Below are positions 43,959 to 55,235 of a DNA stretch of 64,000 bases, piece after piece. Under the pieces are notes generated by a model. That model worked only from the letters and a program-made list of their open reading frames with translations, searched no databases and was not told where the DNA came from. The stretch lies in NCBI RefSeq assembly GCF_963676685.1, contig NC_092349.1:35384293-35448292 (forward strand), in the 5' to 3' direction. This DNA is from Mytilus edulis (lineage: Eukaryota; Mollusca; Bivalvia; Mytilida; Mytilidae). Position 1 is the first letter of the stretch. Each line of letters begins with the position of its first letter. Made by a program: the position numbers and the translations under genes.

Positions 43959-46900
43959 ATGAAAGGTATTCTGATAGTAATCATCCTTACAGGTAATATT
44001 AATGTATTATATATAAATGACGACAGAAGTTCACCTTACTCTAGTTATATATATATTTTTAATGACAAAATCAAAAACAAAAAATGTATTCTGATATCTG
44101 GTACGTATATCTGTATGCGGTTATTTTCTCTCTCAAAAATCGCAATAACTGAAAATGAATTTATATTATTACAATCCTTCAAAAATTGCAATGTTAGTGT
44201 AGGCAAGTTTAAGACAACAGTCATACGGAAGTTAATATTAAATATCAAACAAGTTGCATTTTTAAATGATGAATTTTTAATATGAAGTATGAAATTTTCT
44301 ACTCATAATAAAATTTTAAATGAACGCAAGGTTATTTTCAATGAACGTGTTAATATTTTTCAGCTATACTTCCTGACAAGGTAAATACAACTGTGTTGTC
44401 CAAAATGAGATTTGATTAAAATTTGAGAATAATATTGTTTTTAATTTATCAAATATCAATCTGAAAATATCTTTTATTTTTTTGTAATTTTGTATATATT
44501 CTATCATTATTTCATAATTTAAATAATCTATAAATTAATGGTATGTAAGTTCTGATTGACAGAAAAAAGGACGTATTTTGTTTTGATATAGGTAGCTGAT
44601 ATCATGGTAAAACTTGTTGTTTTGCTTAGGTTATCTAAGAAAACTAACATTGAAAATTCGATATCACGTTCTTCCTCATTAAACTTGAAGGTCCAGTAAA
44701 ATGGTTTTGTCACAGATTTTGATAAAATTTTACATGCAACTTGTTCATGGTGAAGTTGAACTGAAATCACCGACTTCGTTTAATTTGTACACAGCAATCA
44801 ATGTTGTCTTACAACATAGGTGAATAAGATACAATATAACGCCAAGACAAGCCTTTACTCTACACATTGGAGGCCGATTAACGTCGATTTGATACGTCTG
44901 TCAATATCTATTAGGAAAATATACTGGTGTACGAATCAAAAACCAAGTCGATGGCCCAATGGTATCATGATAGTCATAAAACGGAAATGTTTGTACAATG
45001 TATCAACAAAATATTATGTTCTATGTAATGTCCTTTCAATAAAAATTGTAGCGTTGATAATTGACATAATAATACAATGCGGCATGCAAGTTTTCATTAA
45101 GGTATTCACATGATTGCACCAAATGAATCATATTCAAAGTTAAGATTTAACCCATTGTTGGTAACAAAGGTAATGTATCTACTTTCCTGATATTGGGAAA
45201 TTACTTGAGTGTAACAAAGAAATGCACTTCAGATTAAATAATTATCTACCGTTATATAACATTGTACTTGATGTATACTTCCTGTAAACATTGAGTTTAT
45301 TGTTAGCTCTGATAAAACTGTACATTTTAAAAGATAAATCGATAAAAATTATTATTGTCAGCTTTACATCATAAAATAAGCCTTTGCATTTTATAAGAAG
45401 TTGTGAAACTAAATGATATTTCTTCGGTCAGAAAAGGTATTATGTCATGTATCAAAACCTTTTTGAGGGAATAGATCTTGGAAAATGGAATAAATAATGC
45501 TTGGAAAATTTTAAATTAAAAAAAAAATGGTTTACCTTAACATTGAAATGAAAAAGCTGCTTTAACTTAATATCTGTAATAGTAATGGCCACAACATTTT
45601 GCTATCACTTCAATTAGTTATTTTTTATAGTTACGAAAATGAACTGTTTCGACAGCTTACTTTTAAATGATGGAGTATAAGTACATTTTAAGTAGAATCA
45701 ATATTTTTTAATCAAGTAAAGTAAATTTTTATAATTCGTATTTGATTCTAAACATAAGATACATGGTACATCCTTGTTCCGTTTGTTTTTTTTTAGATTG
45801 TCGTCGGTATCGCTGGAGGAGAGGATGCTGACATAGAAGATTTCCCATACGTGGCAAGGATTGAAGCACGTGACAGAAAAGGTGAACCCTGGGAAGATTG
45901 GTGTACTGCAGTAATCCTCTCTGAAACGTGGCTTTTAACTATAGCACGTTGTCTGGAAGATCCGTAAGTTTAAAATTGCCACTTAATTTAATATTTCACA
46001 ATTCAGATATAAAAGCCTTACAGCATATATTAAAAAAAAAAAGAAAAAGAAAAGAAGACGTATTTATAAAGTATATTATATAGATAGAAAATTAAATATG
46101 GTGATAACTAACGTCTAAGTAACAAACAATAAGATGAATAAATGCAGAACCTATGAGATGGATAGAAAATTGCATGAGAGAGGCGACACAAAAATACATT
46201 ATTTATTTCATCTTTTAATTGCAGACAGGTTACAGCTCATAAACCCATAACAAGATACATAGCGTCTAAGTGATGAACTTGGATATATTTGAGTACTTTG
46301 GTAAATAAGTTATGCTGCATTTTGCTTACCTGGCCCAAATGGGCATATGCTATGTTTTCTTCACTTTATAATGGTGTAAACAGCTGTAGGTACAAGGACA
46401 TCAGGACTGAGCAGAAATGTTCAGTATATATATTTTTGTTAAATGCAACGAGATTGTATGGCATGAGGTCTATTCATTCAATTGTATCTAACTAATTGAA
46501 GTCGAAGTAGTACTATAAAAGTGATTTACTTTCAGACTTATTAACAGGCGGGTTCTAGCTGGCTTTTCGGACATTTCAGATCCTAATATACAAATAAGAA
46601 CAATTAAACACCAGAAAAAGGTAAGAATCTGAAACCGTTGTTCTATGTCCTTATAAATATGTGTTCTTCATGACAAAAGAAAAAATAAGCTAAAAATCAT
46701 AAGAAACGAAAATACAAAGCAATCTGGTATATGCACATTTGTGTAAGAAATTTACTCGACCTTCAATGTTTATGTTTTTTTTAATTACAACCAAATAAAA
46801 AAAAAATCAATCTATATCCTTTCTAAATTTCAAACCATTAAGTAAAATGGTTCAATCTACAGAAGGCAGAAAACAAACGCAAGAGAATAAAAGAATATAC

Positions 46901-49835
46901 TAGTATGTAAACTAACTATCATTAATAAAAAAGCCTGTACCATGTCAGGAATATGACAGCTGTTATCCATGCGTTTGATGACTTTCCGTTTTGAATTTTC
47001 CTCGGAGTTCAGTATTTTTGTGATTGTACTTTTTTCGTTACGCACTTTTAAACAAAAGATCACACTTTCATCGGAACAAGTTTGACGTTTTGACTTCTAT
47101 TAAGTGTATATTTTTTGTCAGAACTTGAATCTATATCTATTTGATTTACATTTTACATTTTCTAAGCATTATTCATGTTATTAAAATGAACAGAGACGAA
47201 TTCTAGGCAAAATATAACATTGACTGCAAACCTTGATATATATTTTTTAAGCACCATTTATGGGCATTATGTTTTCTAGTCTGTGCGTGCGTGCGTCCGT
47301 CCGTCCGTCCGTTCGTTCGTCATTTCGTCCGTCCGTTCGTTTGTCTGTCCCTCTTCAGGTTAAAGTTTCTGGTCGAGATCGTTTTTGATGAAGTTGATGT
47401 CCAATCAAATTGAAACTTAGTACACATGTTCCCTATAATATATTATCTTTCTAATGTTAATGCCAAATTAGAGATTTCCACCCAATTTCACGGTCCACTG
47501 AACATAGAAAATGATAGCGCGGATAGGGCATCCATGTACTTGGGACCTATTCTTGTTTGATTGTATAACCAAACTCTTGAAGTAGAGGGTATATTGACTT
47601 CAGCTTACATTTCGTCCAATGAAAAGTCGCGTCAGACTTTGCCTAGGTTTTTGAAAAAGTGGTCATTAGTTTTGCAGTGATTGTCGAATGGGGTTGGCTA
47701 AGCGCAATAATACGTGTAATATTGGTTTAGATTTACTACTTTATCATCATATATATTATAATGTTGTTTGTCACTGATTTATGTATCAGTATAATTTTAG
47801 TATTCTTATGAGATATTTGAACGTGATCCCCGTCCATTAATTTAAATAAATCAGACTTAAGTGATTAAAGATAAACTTTAAGTTAAATTGAAATTAATCT
47901 AGAATTTTAAATTGATTCTATAAGTCACTTATTGTGACTTGGATTGAGAGTTGTCTCACTGGCATTCATAACACATCTTCTCATATCGTATTCAGGTGAT
48001 TTTAAATATAAATAAACCGTTTGATCATTTTTTTTAATTTATTACTTTTTAACAATTTTAAAGGGCATTCAACGAGTGATATAATACTCTTTACTTTTAA
48101 AGTCATAAATGATGTTTAATTGTTTTTGGATTTTCCTCTAAGTTGAGTATTTTTGTGATTTTACTTTTTATATTTCTAGCATCCACATTTTGATAGAAAA
48201 TTCAAAGAAAAAAATGATGATGCATTATGGGAGAATGACATAGCTGTTATTGAACTTCATACTCCTCTCACGTTTGGACCGACAGTCACAAGTATACCTT
48301 ATTCAACAAGCTCAGACTCTGTGGATCTAGACAACTGTCAAATAGCAGGATGGGGAGAAATTGACAGTAATGGTAAGTTAAAAAAGACAAACGAGAAACA
48401 CTTATGAACTACATCAATAAACGACAGCCACTGAAACCAACTAAAACTAAAACCAAACTAACACTATTAAAACAACTCTATTTTTTTTAGAATATGATGA
48501 GCGCGGATCATTTGTATACATTATTCGTCATCAGGAACACTTAAACACATGCATACACAGTAACACAGAACGCCAGATAAGGCAAAAAGGAGGTCGATTA
48601 AAACTGATATAACAAAACACACTGATATATGAACCATCGGTACAAGAAACGGGGGGAGGGAGGGGGAGGGTGTACCCTTAAGTGTTGTTTTTACATTTTT
48701 TAGTAAATGAATTGCATAACTTAAGTAATTGTATGCTAATATATTCCACAGGAACAGAACCAGAGAACCTCCAATTTGCAGAGGACATTACAGTTCTGAC
48801 CACAGAGGAATGTAGGCAGCTTAATACGGACACTCCATTTGTAGAAACTCAGATATGCGTCATTGACGAAAATCGAAAAATACAACCCTGCTTTGTAAGT
48901 AATTGTATATCTAATGTTCTATAATATACTGATAATTCCGGAAATTTTTATAGCAGCAATTTATTAAGAGAAAATTGGACAAATTCAAGAAAATTTAATC
49001 GTCAGATGTTTAAATCTAATGTTCTATTATATATTGATAATTCTAGAAATTTTTATATCAGCAATTTTTTAACAGGACATTTGACATATAAAATAAAATG
49101 TAATCGTCAAAAGATGAAATCGTCCCAAAAGATCTGCCAGCGGTTATTTTTTTAAAAGCTTTCAAATTGTGACATTTAAATATCTATCATGTCTATCATG
49201 CCTATATAATAGTTACTTTCCACAAGCGACTGTGGAAGAAGAGTGGAGATTGCAATATAAAAGGAAAGTATTCATTTGCTATTGAATTACTGTTTCTTAA
49301 GATTGTAAGTACGCTTACATTCTTTGTCTTACGTCACAATATACGATACCTCTGATACTAAAAGCGATCCACAAGAGTTGTGAAATATCTAAATATAGAA
49401 TAAAACAGTTACTGTAAGTTGTAATATTCTATTTTATTGGTTTGTTAAACACTATACACTTATAATTATAAAAATTCAGGTAAATAATCCTGTTTCATTG
49501 TTTTAATATATTCGTACTATATTTGGTCTTTTAAACATTTTTTTTTTATTAAAGCGTCACTGATGAGTCTTTTGTAGACGAAACGTGCGTCTGGCTTTAT
49601 ATATATATAATCCTGGTATCTATGATGAGTTAATATTATTTTTTTTTAGGGTGACAATGGGGGACCTTTGGCATGCAAAACAACAGATGGCACTAGTACA
49701 ACTGTTCTGAGTGGTATTTTTGCATGGCAGTATACTACCTGTAATGCAAACAGGTCAACAGTATATACCAATATTCCTCTTTACGCTGATTGGATTGAAA
49801 GGCAAACTGGCATAGAAGGATACACTTTGAATTAG
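43959..49835 (+). CDS. Secreted chymotrypsin-fold pseudoprotease 1 (S1 family, catalytically dead)
   Basis: Seven coding exons: 43959-43992, 44364-44380 (17-nt microexon), 45797-45963, 46536-46620, 48180-48372, 48752-48894, 49650-49835; 274 residues, all junctions GT-AG and in frame. Signal peptide MKGILIVIILTAILPDK, then IVVGIAGGED with no propeptide. The residue before IAGG is Gly, not Arg/Lys, so zymogen-type activation is not expected. Triad: His57 position is Arg68 (ARC), Asp102 kept as Asp121 (ENDIA), Ser195 replaced by Asn216 (GDNGGP). Cysteines matching 42-58, 136-201, 168-182 and 191-220 are all present, so the fold should be intact. Likely role: an extracellular non-enzymatic binding or regulatory serine protease homologue; ligand unknown. 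Introns carry repeats, including an intact hammerhead motif in the last intron. No perfect AATAAA was found just after the stop. Confidence 0.85.
47250..47565 (+). repeat. Dispersed repeat 'G' in intron 4 of pseudoprotease gene 1
   Basis: Starts ACCATTTATGGGCATTATGT. It contains a GCGT then GTCC/GTTC microsatellite at about 47284-47345, then GAAACTTAGTACACATGTTC, and ends GGGCATCCATGTACTTGG. Homologous to 13928-14230. Confidence 0.8.
49550..49600 (+). ncRNA. Hammerhead ribozyme motif, intact core, intronic and sense
   Basis: AAAGCGTCA, CTGATGA, GTCT-TTTGT-AGAC, GAAA, ACG-TG-CGT, cleavage C, TGGCTTTAT. Core residues, stem II and minimal stem III are intact. Stem I pairs with one mismatch. It lies in the last intron (48895-49649) of pseudoprotease gene 1 on the coding strand, with the predicted cut about 60 nt before the terminal exon. 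Confidence 0.75.
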
Positions 49836-49859
49836 AGAGATACACAAAAGACAACGCAT

Positions 49860-51553
49860 ATAATATATAATCTTTAATTAAAGATATTTAAAGCATAACT
49901 CTTTTTTCTCTTTTATAAATAGCACTTTTATTTTCACACTTTTAACCAAAGGTGCACCACTCTAGTTTGAAAACTGTATTGATACATAAACGAGGTTTAC
50001 AAATAGTTTATTTCCATAAAACTTTTGCTGAATTGTCTATTCCATGGTTTGTAAAAAGTAAAATCACAAAAATACTGAACTCAGAGGAAAATCTAATCGG
50101 AAAGTCCATAATCACATGACAAAATTAAAAGACAAAACACATCAAAACCGAATGGACAAGAACTTTCATACATAAACCACAATCGAGTAACGTTCTTTGA
50201 GAATTGAATTTTCTGTTCCATGTTCTCTCTTCTATGATTAATAGATAATGGAGCAGAATTATAAGCAGGAACTATGATTTTGAAATTATATTATGAACAT
50301 TATGTCTGTAAGGAAGAAGTCATGGAAGTGTTAAGGTTTGATTTCGGTTATTTCCTGTGTATATGGCAAAAAGGTACAAGTTGACCAAAACATTTACGCG
50401 CATCTCTTACATAAACATTCTAAGTGTAAACAGTGCTTGGTCTGTCACTGGCACCCATTTTGTCAAATTACTAAACATTATAACAAATACACTATAAAGG
50501 TTGACGCACTGCAGAAGTTTCAATTTTATGGACAAATCAGTTCTCCTCTCATATGCATATAACATAATATTCACGTGTCTTGCACGATCATGACATCACC
50601 AAATACTTTGGTAAGATAAATTCAACTTGGTTATTAACAGCACGTGTTTCTGTTCGTCTTATACCACAAAACCCGGTCGAGGACAAAAGTTCCGGGGTTG
50701 ACTGGGAAATTTGATGATGGTAGTTCCGAGAATAATACCATGCAAAATATAACTCTTGATAGAGCGTACACCCATTACGGCGGGCATTTGGTTGTAAGGG
50801 GCGTATTCATACACCACGTCCAGCCATGATGAGTATTTTTGTACGGCGTTCCATATATACAATTGAGTGTCAAGTAGTTTGTAGTTTGTCTGTTGCAAGA
50901 TACAATACCCACTATCCAACACACCTGAAATACATGCTGAAGTGTTGTCCGTTAGGCTTGCGAAATCGTTAAATATGCAGTTAATATATGGTTCGATCAG
51001 ACAGTTTTCGTCCTTTGATTTTCGTCGTCAAATATAGCCTAGTGTGGACAGTATGTTACTTGACGATTTTTTTTTATATCCCTTCCATATTTATGTTTTC
51101 ATGTGTTATGCCTCAAATAGTAAGTAGGGGGATGCAATTACACTATAACAAAATTTGGGTCATGAATTTGAAAGTCTAGAAGTCATTTGGTCCAGCTCAA
51201 AAAGTGAAAATTTTGGATTTCTGAAGCTGCCAAAAGATTTCAAGACCCCCTTAACACAAATTTGTCCATATTTTGAGTTAGAGCCGATGAAGTTTTCTAA
51301 AATTTGATATAATTTGTCCCAAAAATAGTACAACACACTTTAAAAATATTATCGAGAAAGAGCAGGTGGGATTTCTTTTTAATTTTCATTTATTGCCTTA
51401 AAGAAATGCACTACGGAAATAACGGACCATATCCTACAAAAGGTTAAAAAGAATCGGATATCTAAATATAGTTATGATTTTTAAGGTTCACAGCCTGTTA
51501 CTATCTTATTTAGTATTTAGACACAAAAAATAACTCATTTTATATTATGTGGA
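49860..51553. other. Spacer between the two pseudoprotease genes (left part)
   Basis: Contains a reverse repeat 'D' copy (50060-50170). A minus-strand open frame at 50659-50922 has balanced composition (segments DTQLYIWNAVQKYSSWLDVV and YEYAPYNQMPAVMGV) but no known family or splice partners. Otherwise no gene is seen. Confidence 0.4.
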
Positions 51554-51559
51554 TTGAAA

Positions 51560-52376
51560 ATTTGTGGGCGCGTTAGTAAGAATAAAATCAATCAGTTGTA
51601 TTAAAGTTAACAGAGAAACAAAAAGACTAAATAAAATACAAACACACGCTAAACAAAACACCTTAATAACTTCAACAAGAAATTGTAAAACCATTTCATC
51701 TACTATATAAAACACAACATAGACAAATAAAGACTGAGCAATATTAAGGTGGTACCTAACACTACAGGGATATAACTCTGTAAAGTCAGCTAAACGTTTT
51801 AATTACGTTGTGTTGTAAAAGGAATATTAAGCTTCTCAATGATCAAAATTGTTGTTTGTCAAAGTGCTATATAATCAGTGTAATTTTTCTGACAAAACGG
51901 TTGGTTCAAAATTTTCAAAATTTTTCTATACTTGTTAAAGGGTCAAAATAAATACTTTGTCAAAATTTTATGAAAATTAAACGAGCCAAATTTATTTTAG
52001 TGAAAGTGTTGGGTACCACCTTAAACAAACCTTGGGTGATCTCAGTTACTCCACAATGGTAAGCAAATACTGTTTCGTATGTGGCACCCGTCGTTTTGTT
52101 CATGTAAGTAGAAGGTCGTTGATTGTCTAATTCAGTGGGAACACACGCTAACAAAATACTCTAAAAAAACTCCAACAAGAAATTGTAAAACAATTTTATC
52201 CACAATACAAAACACAAAATAGACAAATAAAGACTGAGCAACATTAAAAAAAACACCTTGGATGATCTCAGTTACTCTGCAATGGTAAGCAAATACTGTT
52301 TCATATGTGGCACGGTAGTTTTGTTCATGTAAGTACAAGGTCGTTGATGGTCTAATTCAATGGGTCACATTCAATA
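51560..52376 (-). repeat. Two tandem Penelope-type 3' end fragments, one split by transposon 'W'
   Basis: The first fragment (51560-51753 plus 52025-52150) and the second (52150-52376) share CGCTAA.AAAA..., TGTAAAA, AATAAAGACTGAGCAA, TTGG.TGATCTCAGTTACTC and TTGTTCATGTAAGTA, and align with the reverse of the 54690-54930 block. The second copy gives an uninterrupted version of the insertion site. Confidence 0.7.
51754..52024. mobile_element. Miniature transposon 'W', copy 2
   Basis: Inverted ends TTAAGGTGGTACCTAACACT and AGTGTTGGGTACCACCTTAA; body with ACAGGGATATAACTCTGTAA and TTTTATGAAAATTAAACGAG. About 271 bp. It sits inside a retroelement 3' end whose unbroken paralogue lies at about 52225-52260. 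Target duplication probably TTA/TAA, within the palindromic ends. Confidence 0.85.
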
Positions 52377-52379
52377 AAA

Positions 52380-53325
52380 AGAAGATCTGTTGTCATGTGT
52401 TTTGCTTATTTCTGGTGTTTTGTAATGGTTCTCTATCACATGTTTACATTTTCACAAGTTTTGTAGTAAAACCATTAACACGTTTTACCGTATAAACATA
52501 AAACCTGTGAACACTATCACTATATTTAAATTTAAGTCATTAATGAACACTTCTCTTTATTCTAAAATGTAGATTATTCATGCAGAGAGCCGATAGTCCT
52601 TTTAGGTAATTTTATCTGTAAGTAGATCGCTACCATGGTAAACTTACAGTGCTAATCATGTTTTCCGTTTTTTTTTTGGTTAAAGTGTTTGGACAATAAA
52701 CTTTTTTTTTTTTTTTTTAATATAGTTTTACCAAAACGCAAAATAAAAAGTAAAAATTAGGTGACAGTAGTTAACATATGTTAAAAGACACAAATTGTTA
52801 TTGGAAGTCAGTTACTATGACTCCAAGCGGAATAAGGATTTGGACGACAAGTTTGGTCATTTTACTTGTTGGTAGACTTAATTCAAAGTGAAATAACAAA
52901 AATACCAAATGGATAGTCCTGCATCAAATGTCAAAATCAGAAGCTCAAAGACATCAAACGAATGGAAAACAACTGTTATAATCCTGACTTGGTACAGGCA
53001 TTTCTTTATGTAGAAAATGTTTTAAACCCAAGTTATAAAGTTAACTAAACCTCTTACTTTTATGACAGTCGCATATAAGTAAATATTCACAACAATGTGT
53101 GAGCAGAACAATATACAATGTATCTTTAAAAACAAATAACTATTTCAACAAAGAAATACAATTAGAAATAGAGACACCCTTTAGGCAAAGAACGTTAATT
53201 AACATAAGCAAAGAGAACGACTGGGATACAAAAAAAACTTTTAAATTTAAAGCTTCCAAAAAAGGTAAAATATCTGCTAACGTGTAAACACTCATTGACG
53301 GAGTCAATATCAAAAACAGTTTTTA
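52380..53325. other. AT-rich spacer with a reverse repeat 'D' piece
   Basis: Repeat 'D' in reverse at 52885-52990, continuing into TCCTGACTTGGTACAGGCAT near 52985. The 62-codon frame at 53099-53287 is lysine-rich and unsupported. Confidence 0.4.
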
Positions 53326-53329
53326 TTCA

Positions 53330-53970
53330 ACTGCACCAGACACGCATTTTGACTATTGATATCTATTGATATCTATTAAAGCCAATTTGCCTCAAAGTCT
53401 CAAACCTTATACTAATTTTTAGCGGTGATAAAATGAAAATAGAAGCAACGGTATATCAAGATTTCGACCAGTATGCGACTTTGTTGATATAATTGTATAT
53501 TGTCTAAATACTCATTTTTGCTCTATAACTACAAGTTCTGCCAAATCCAACTAAGGTAATCTATGCCTGAGGAAGAAAAGCCTTAGTATTTCAAAAATTC
53601 AAAATTTTGTAAACAGTTAATTTATAAATATAACCATATCAATGATAATTCAAGTCAGCATACAACTTGCTGACTACTGGGCTGTTGATACCCTCGGGGA
53701 AATAAATCTCCACCAGCAGTGGCATCGACCCAGTGGTTGTAAATAAACCCATCATAGATACCAGGACTACATTTTATATATAAACGCCAGACGCGCGTTT
53801 CGTTTAAACAAGACTCATTAGTGACGCTCGAATCCAAAAAAGTTAAAAGGTTGAAGAGCATTTAGGAACAAACTTCCTCAAAGTTTTGCCAAATTCAGCT
53901 AAGGTAATCTATGCCTGAGGTAGAAAAGCCTTAGTATTTCAAAAATTCTAAATTTTGCAAAACATAATTG
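53330..53970 (-). mobile_element. Retrozyme-like tandem dimer, ~350-bp unit
   Basis: The segment GGTAATCTATGCCTGAGG followed by AGAAAAGCCTTAGTATTTC occurs at about 53553 and 53903 (spacing about 350). Between them lies ACTTGCTGACTACTGGGCTG...CTCCACCAGCAGTGGCATCG and a hammerhead motif at 53783-53830. The body is homologous to the array at 39280-40045. Confidence 0.65.
53783..53830 (-). ncRNA. Hammerhead ribozyme motif, core mutated
   Basis: Minus strand: GAGCGTCA, CTAATGA (G5 changed to A), degraded stem II, GAAA, ACG-CG-CGT, C, TGGCGTTT. Stem I is the best paired of all copies. The G5 change should abolish cleavage. Confidence 0.65.
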
Positions 53971-54239
53971 CTTTTTTTCTGCCAAGAGAAGAGGATTTAC
54001 CAAAAAAAACTTGGACGTCAAATGACAAAAAAGCCCACACTTGCCTATAATTTATCCAAATTCATTTTGATAGGTCAAGTATATATACAAGCCACATTGT
54101 AAATATTATAAAGCACAGTCAATTGTATAATACACAGTAGAATAATAACAAATAAATATGAAAATATTGTAAAAAGACTGCATTTATTCTTTATTCCTGT
54201 TTTTATGACTTTGAAACTTTGCTCGCTTCAGTATGACTG

Positions 54240-54935
54240 TAGCATGTGTAGTGGATGATATATCTGGTCGAAACAGGGGATTTTGTATCGTTAAATGAAA
54301 GTGATATTTGCAATGAGGGTCGATTGAAAACAAAACTTTACGACAAAAGAGATGATGTCAGCTTTCCAATTGTGAACTTTCCATTTCTAAGTAGCAACAT
54401 GCCAGCAGCACCTGCATACGGTGTATGTATCTACCAATTGATATGATATTCCCGTGCTTGCATTTCCTATCATGATTTTCTTGATAGAGGGCTGCTACTC
54501 ACAAGGAAGCTATTAAACCAAGAGTTCCAAACGGTGAAGTTGACATCATCACTTCGTAAATTTTACGGACGCCATCACGAGTTGGTTGACCGTTATGGAA
54601 TAACCGTTTCGGATATGTTCCTTACGTCGTAACTACCATCCCTTTCCCTGTAATGAATATGACCTACCGAATTAGACTATTTACCGGATTTGTAATCACA
54701 TAAGCAACACGAAGGGTGCCACATGTGGAGCAGGATCTGCTTAACCTTCCGGAGCACCTGAGATCACCCCTAGTTTTTGGTGGGGTTCGTGTTGTTTATT
54801 CTTTAGTTTTCTATGTTGTGTCATGTGTACTATTGTTTGTCTGTTTGTCCTTTTCATTTTTAGCTATGGCGTTGTCAGTTTATTTTTGATTGATGAGTCC
54901 CTCTGGTATCTTTCGTCCCTCTTTTAGATATGCTC
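54240..54935 (+). pseudogene. Penelope-type reverse transcriptase C-terminus and 3' end, deleted copy
   Basis: 54284-54446 encodes SLNESDI directly followed by CNEGRLKTKLYDKRDDVSFP, IVNFPFLSSNMPAAPAYGVC and YQLI, then a stop. Compared with the minus-strand copy, the stretch between the catalytic-region SLN and NEGRL is missing, so there is an internal deletion. Downstream frames still read YHDFLDRGLLLTRKLLNQ and SSLRKFYGRHHELVDRYGI to about 54600. 54640-54935 is the 3' untranslated end (GTTTTTGGTGGGGTTCGTGT, GGCGTTGTCAGTTTATTTTT, CCCTCTGGTATCTTTCGTCC). Confidence 0.7.
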
Positions 54936-55004
54936 GATTCAGCTGAAATAAAATGCAGTATTGTTCAGTTGATACATATGCACTAAAGAATATTTTTCGG
55001 ATTT

Positions 55005-55235
55005 GTTATAACATGAGCAACACGACGGGTGCCACATGTAAAGCAGGATCTGCTTACCCTTCCGGAGTACCTGAGATCACCCTAGTTTTTGGTGGGGTTA
55101 GTGTTGCACATTCTTTAGTTTTTCTATGTGTACTATTGTTTGTCTGTTTGTCTTTTTTATTTTTAGCCATGGCGTTGTCAGTTTATTTTCGATTTATGAG
55201 TTTGACTGTCCCTCTGGTATCTTTCGTCCCCATTT
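55005..55235 (+). repeat. Penelope-type 3' end, additional copy
   Basis: Repeats the 3' block just upstream: AACATGAGCAACACGACGGG, CTTCCGGAGTACCTGAGATC, TAGTTTTTGGTGGGGTTAGT, CCATGGCGTTGTCAGTTTAT. The 135-codon open frame across it is a repeat shadow that also occurs at 63440-63610. Confidence 0.8.

Noticed and set aside
43929..44285. 118-codon continuous frame starting upstream of the signal peptide
   Set aside because: It reads through the exon 1 donor into intron 2. Paralogue comparison shows the true start is the ATG at 43959 and the splice at 43992/43993.
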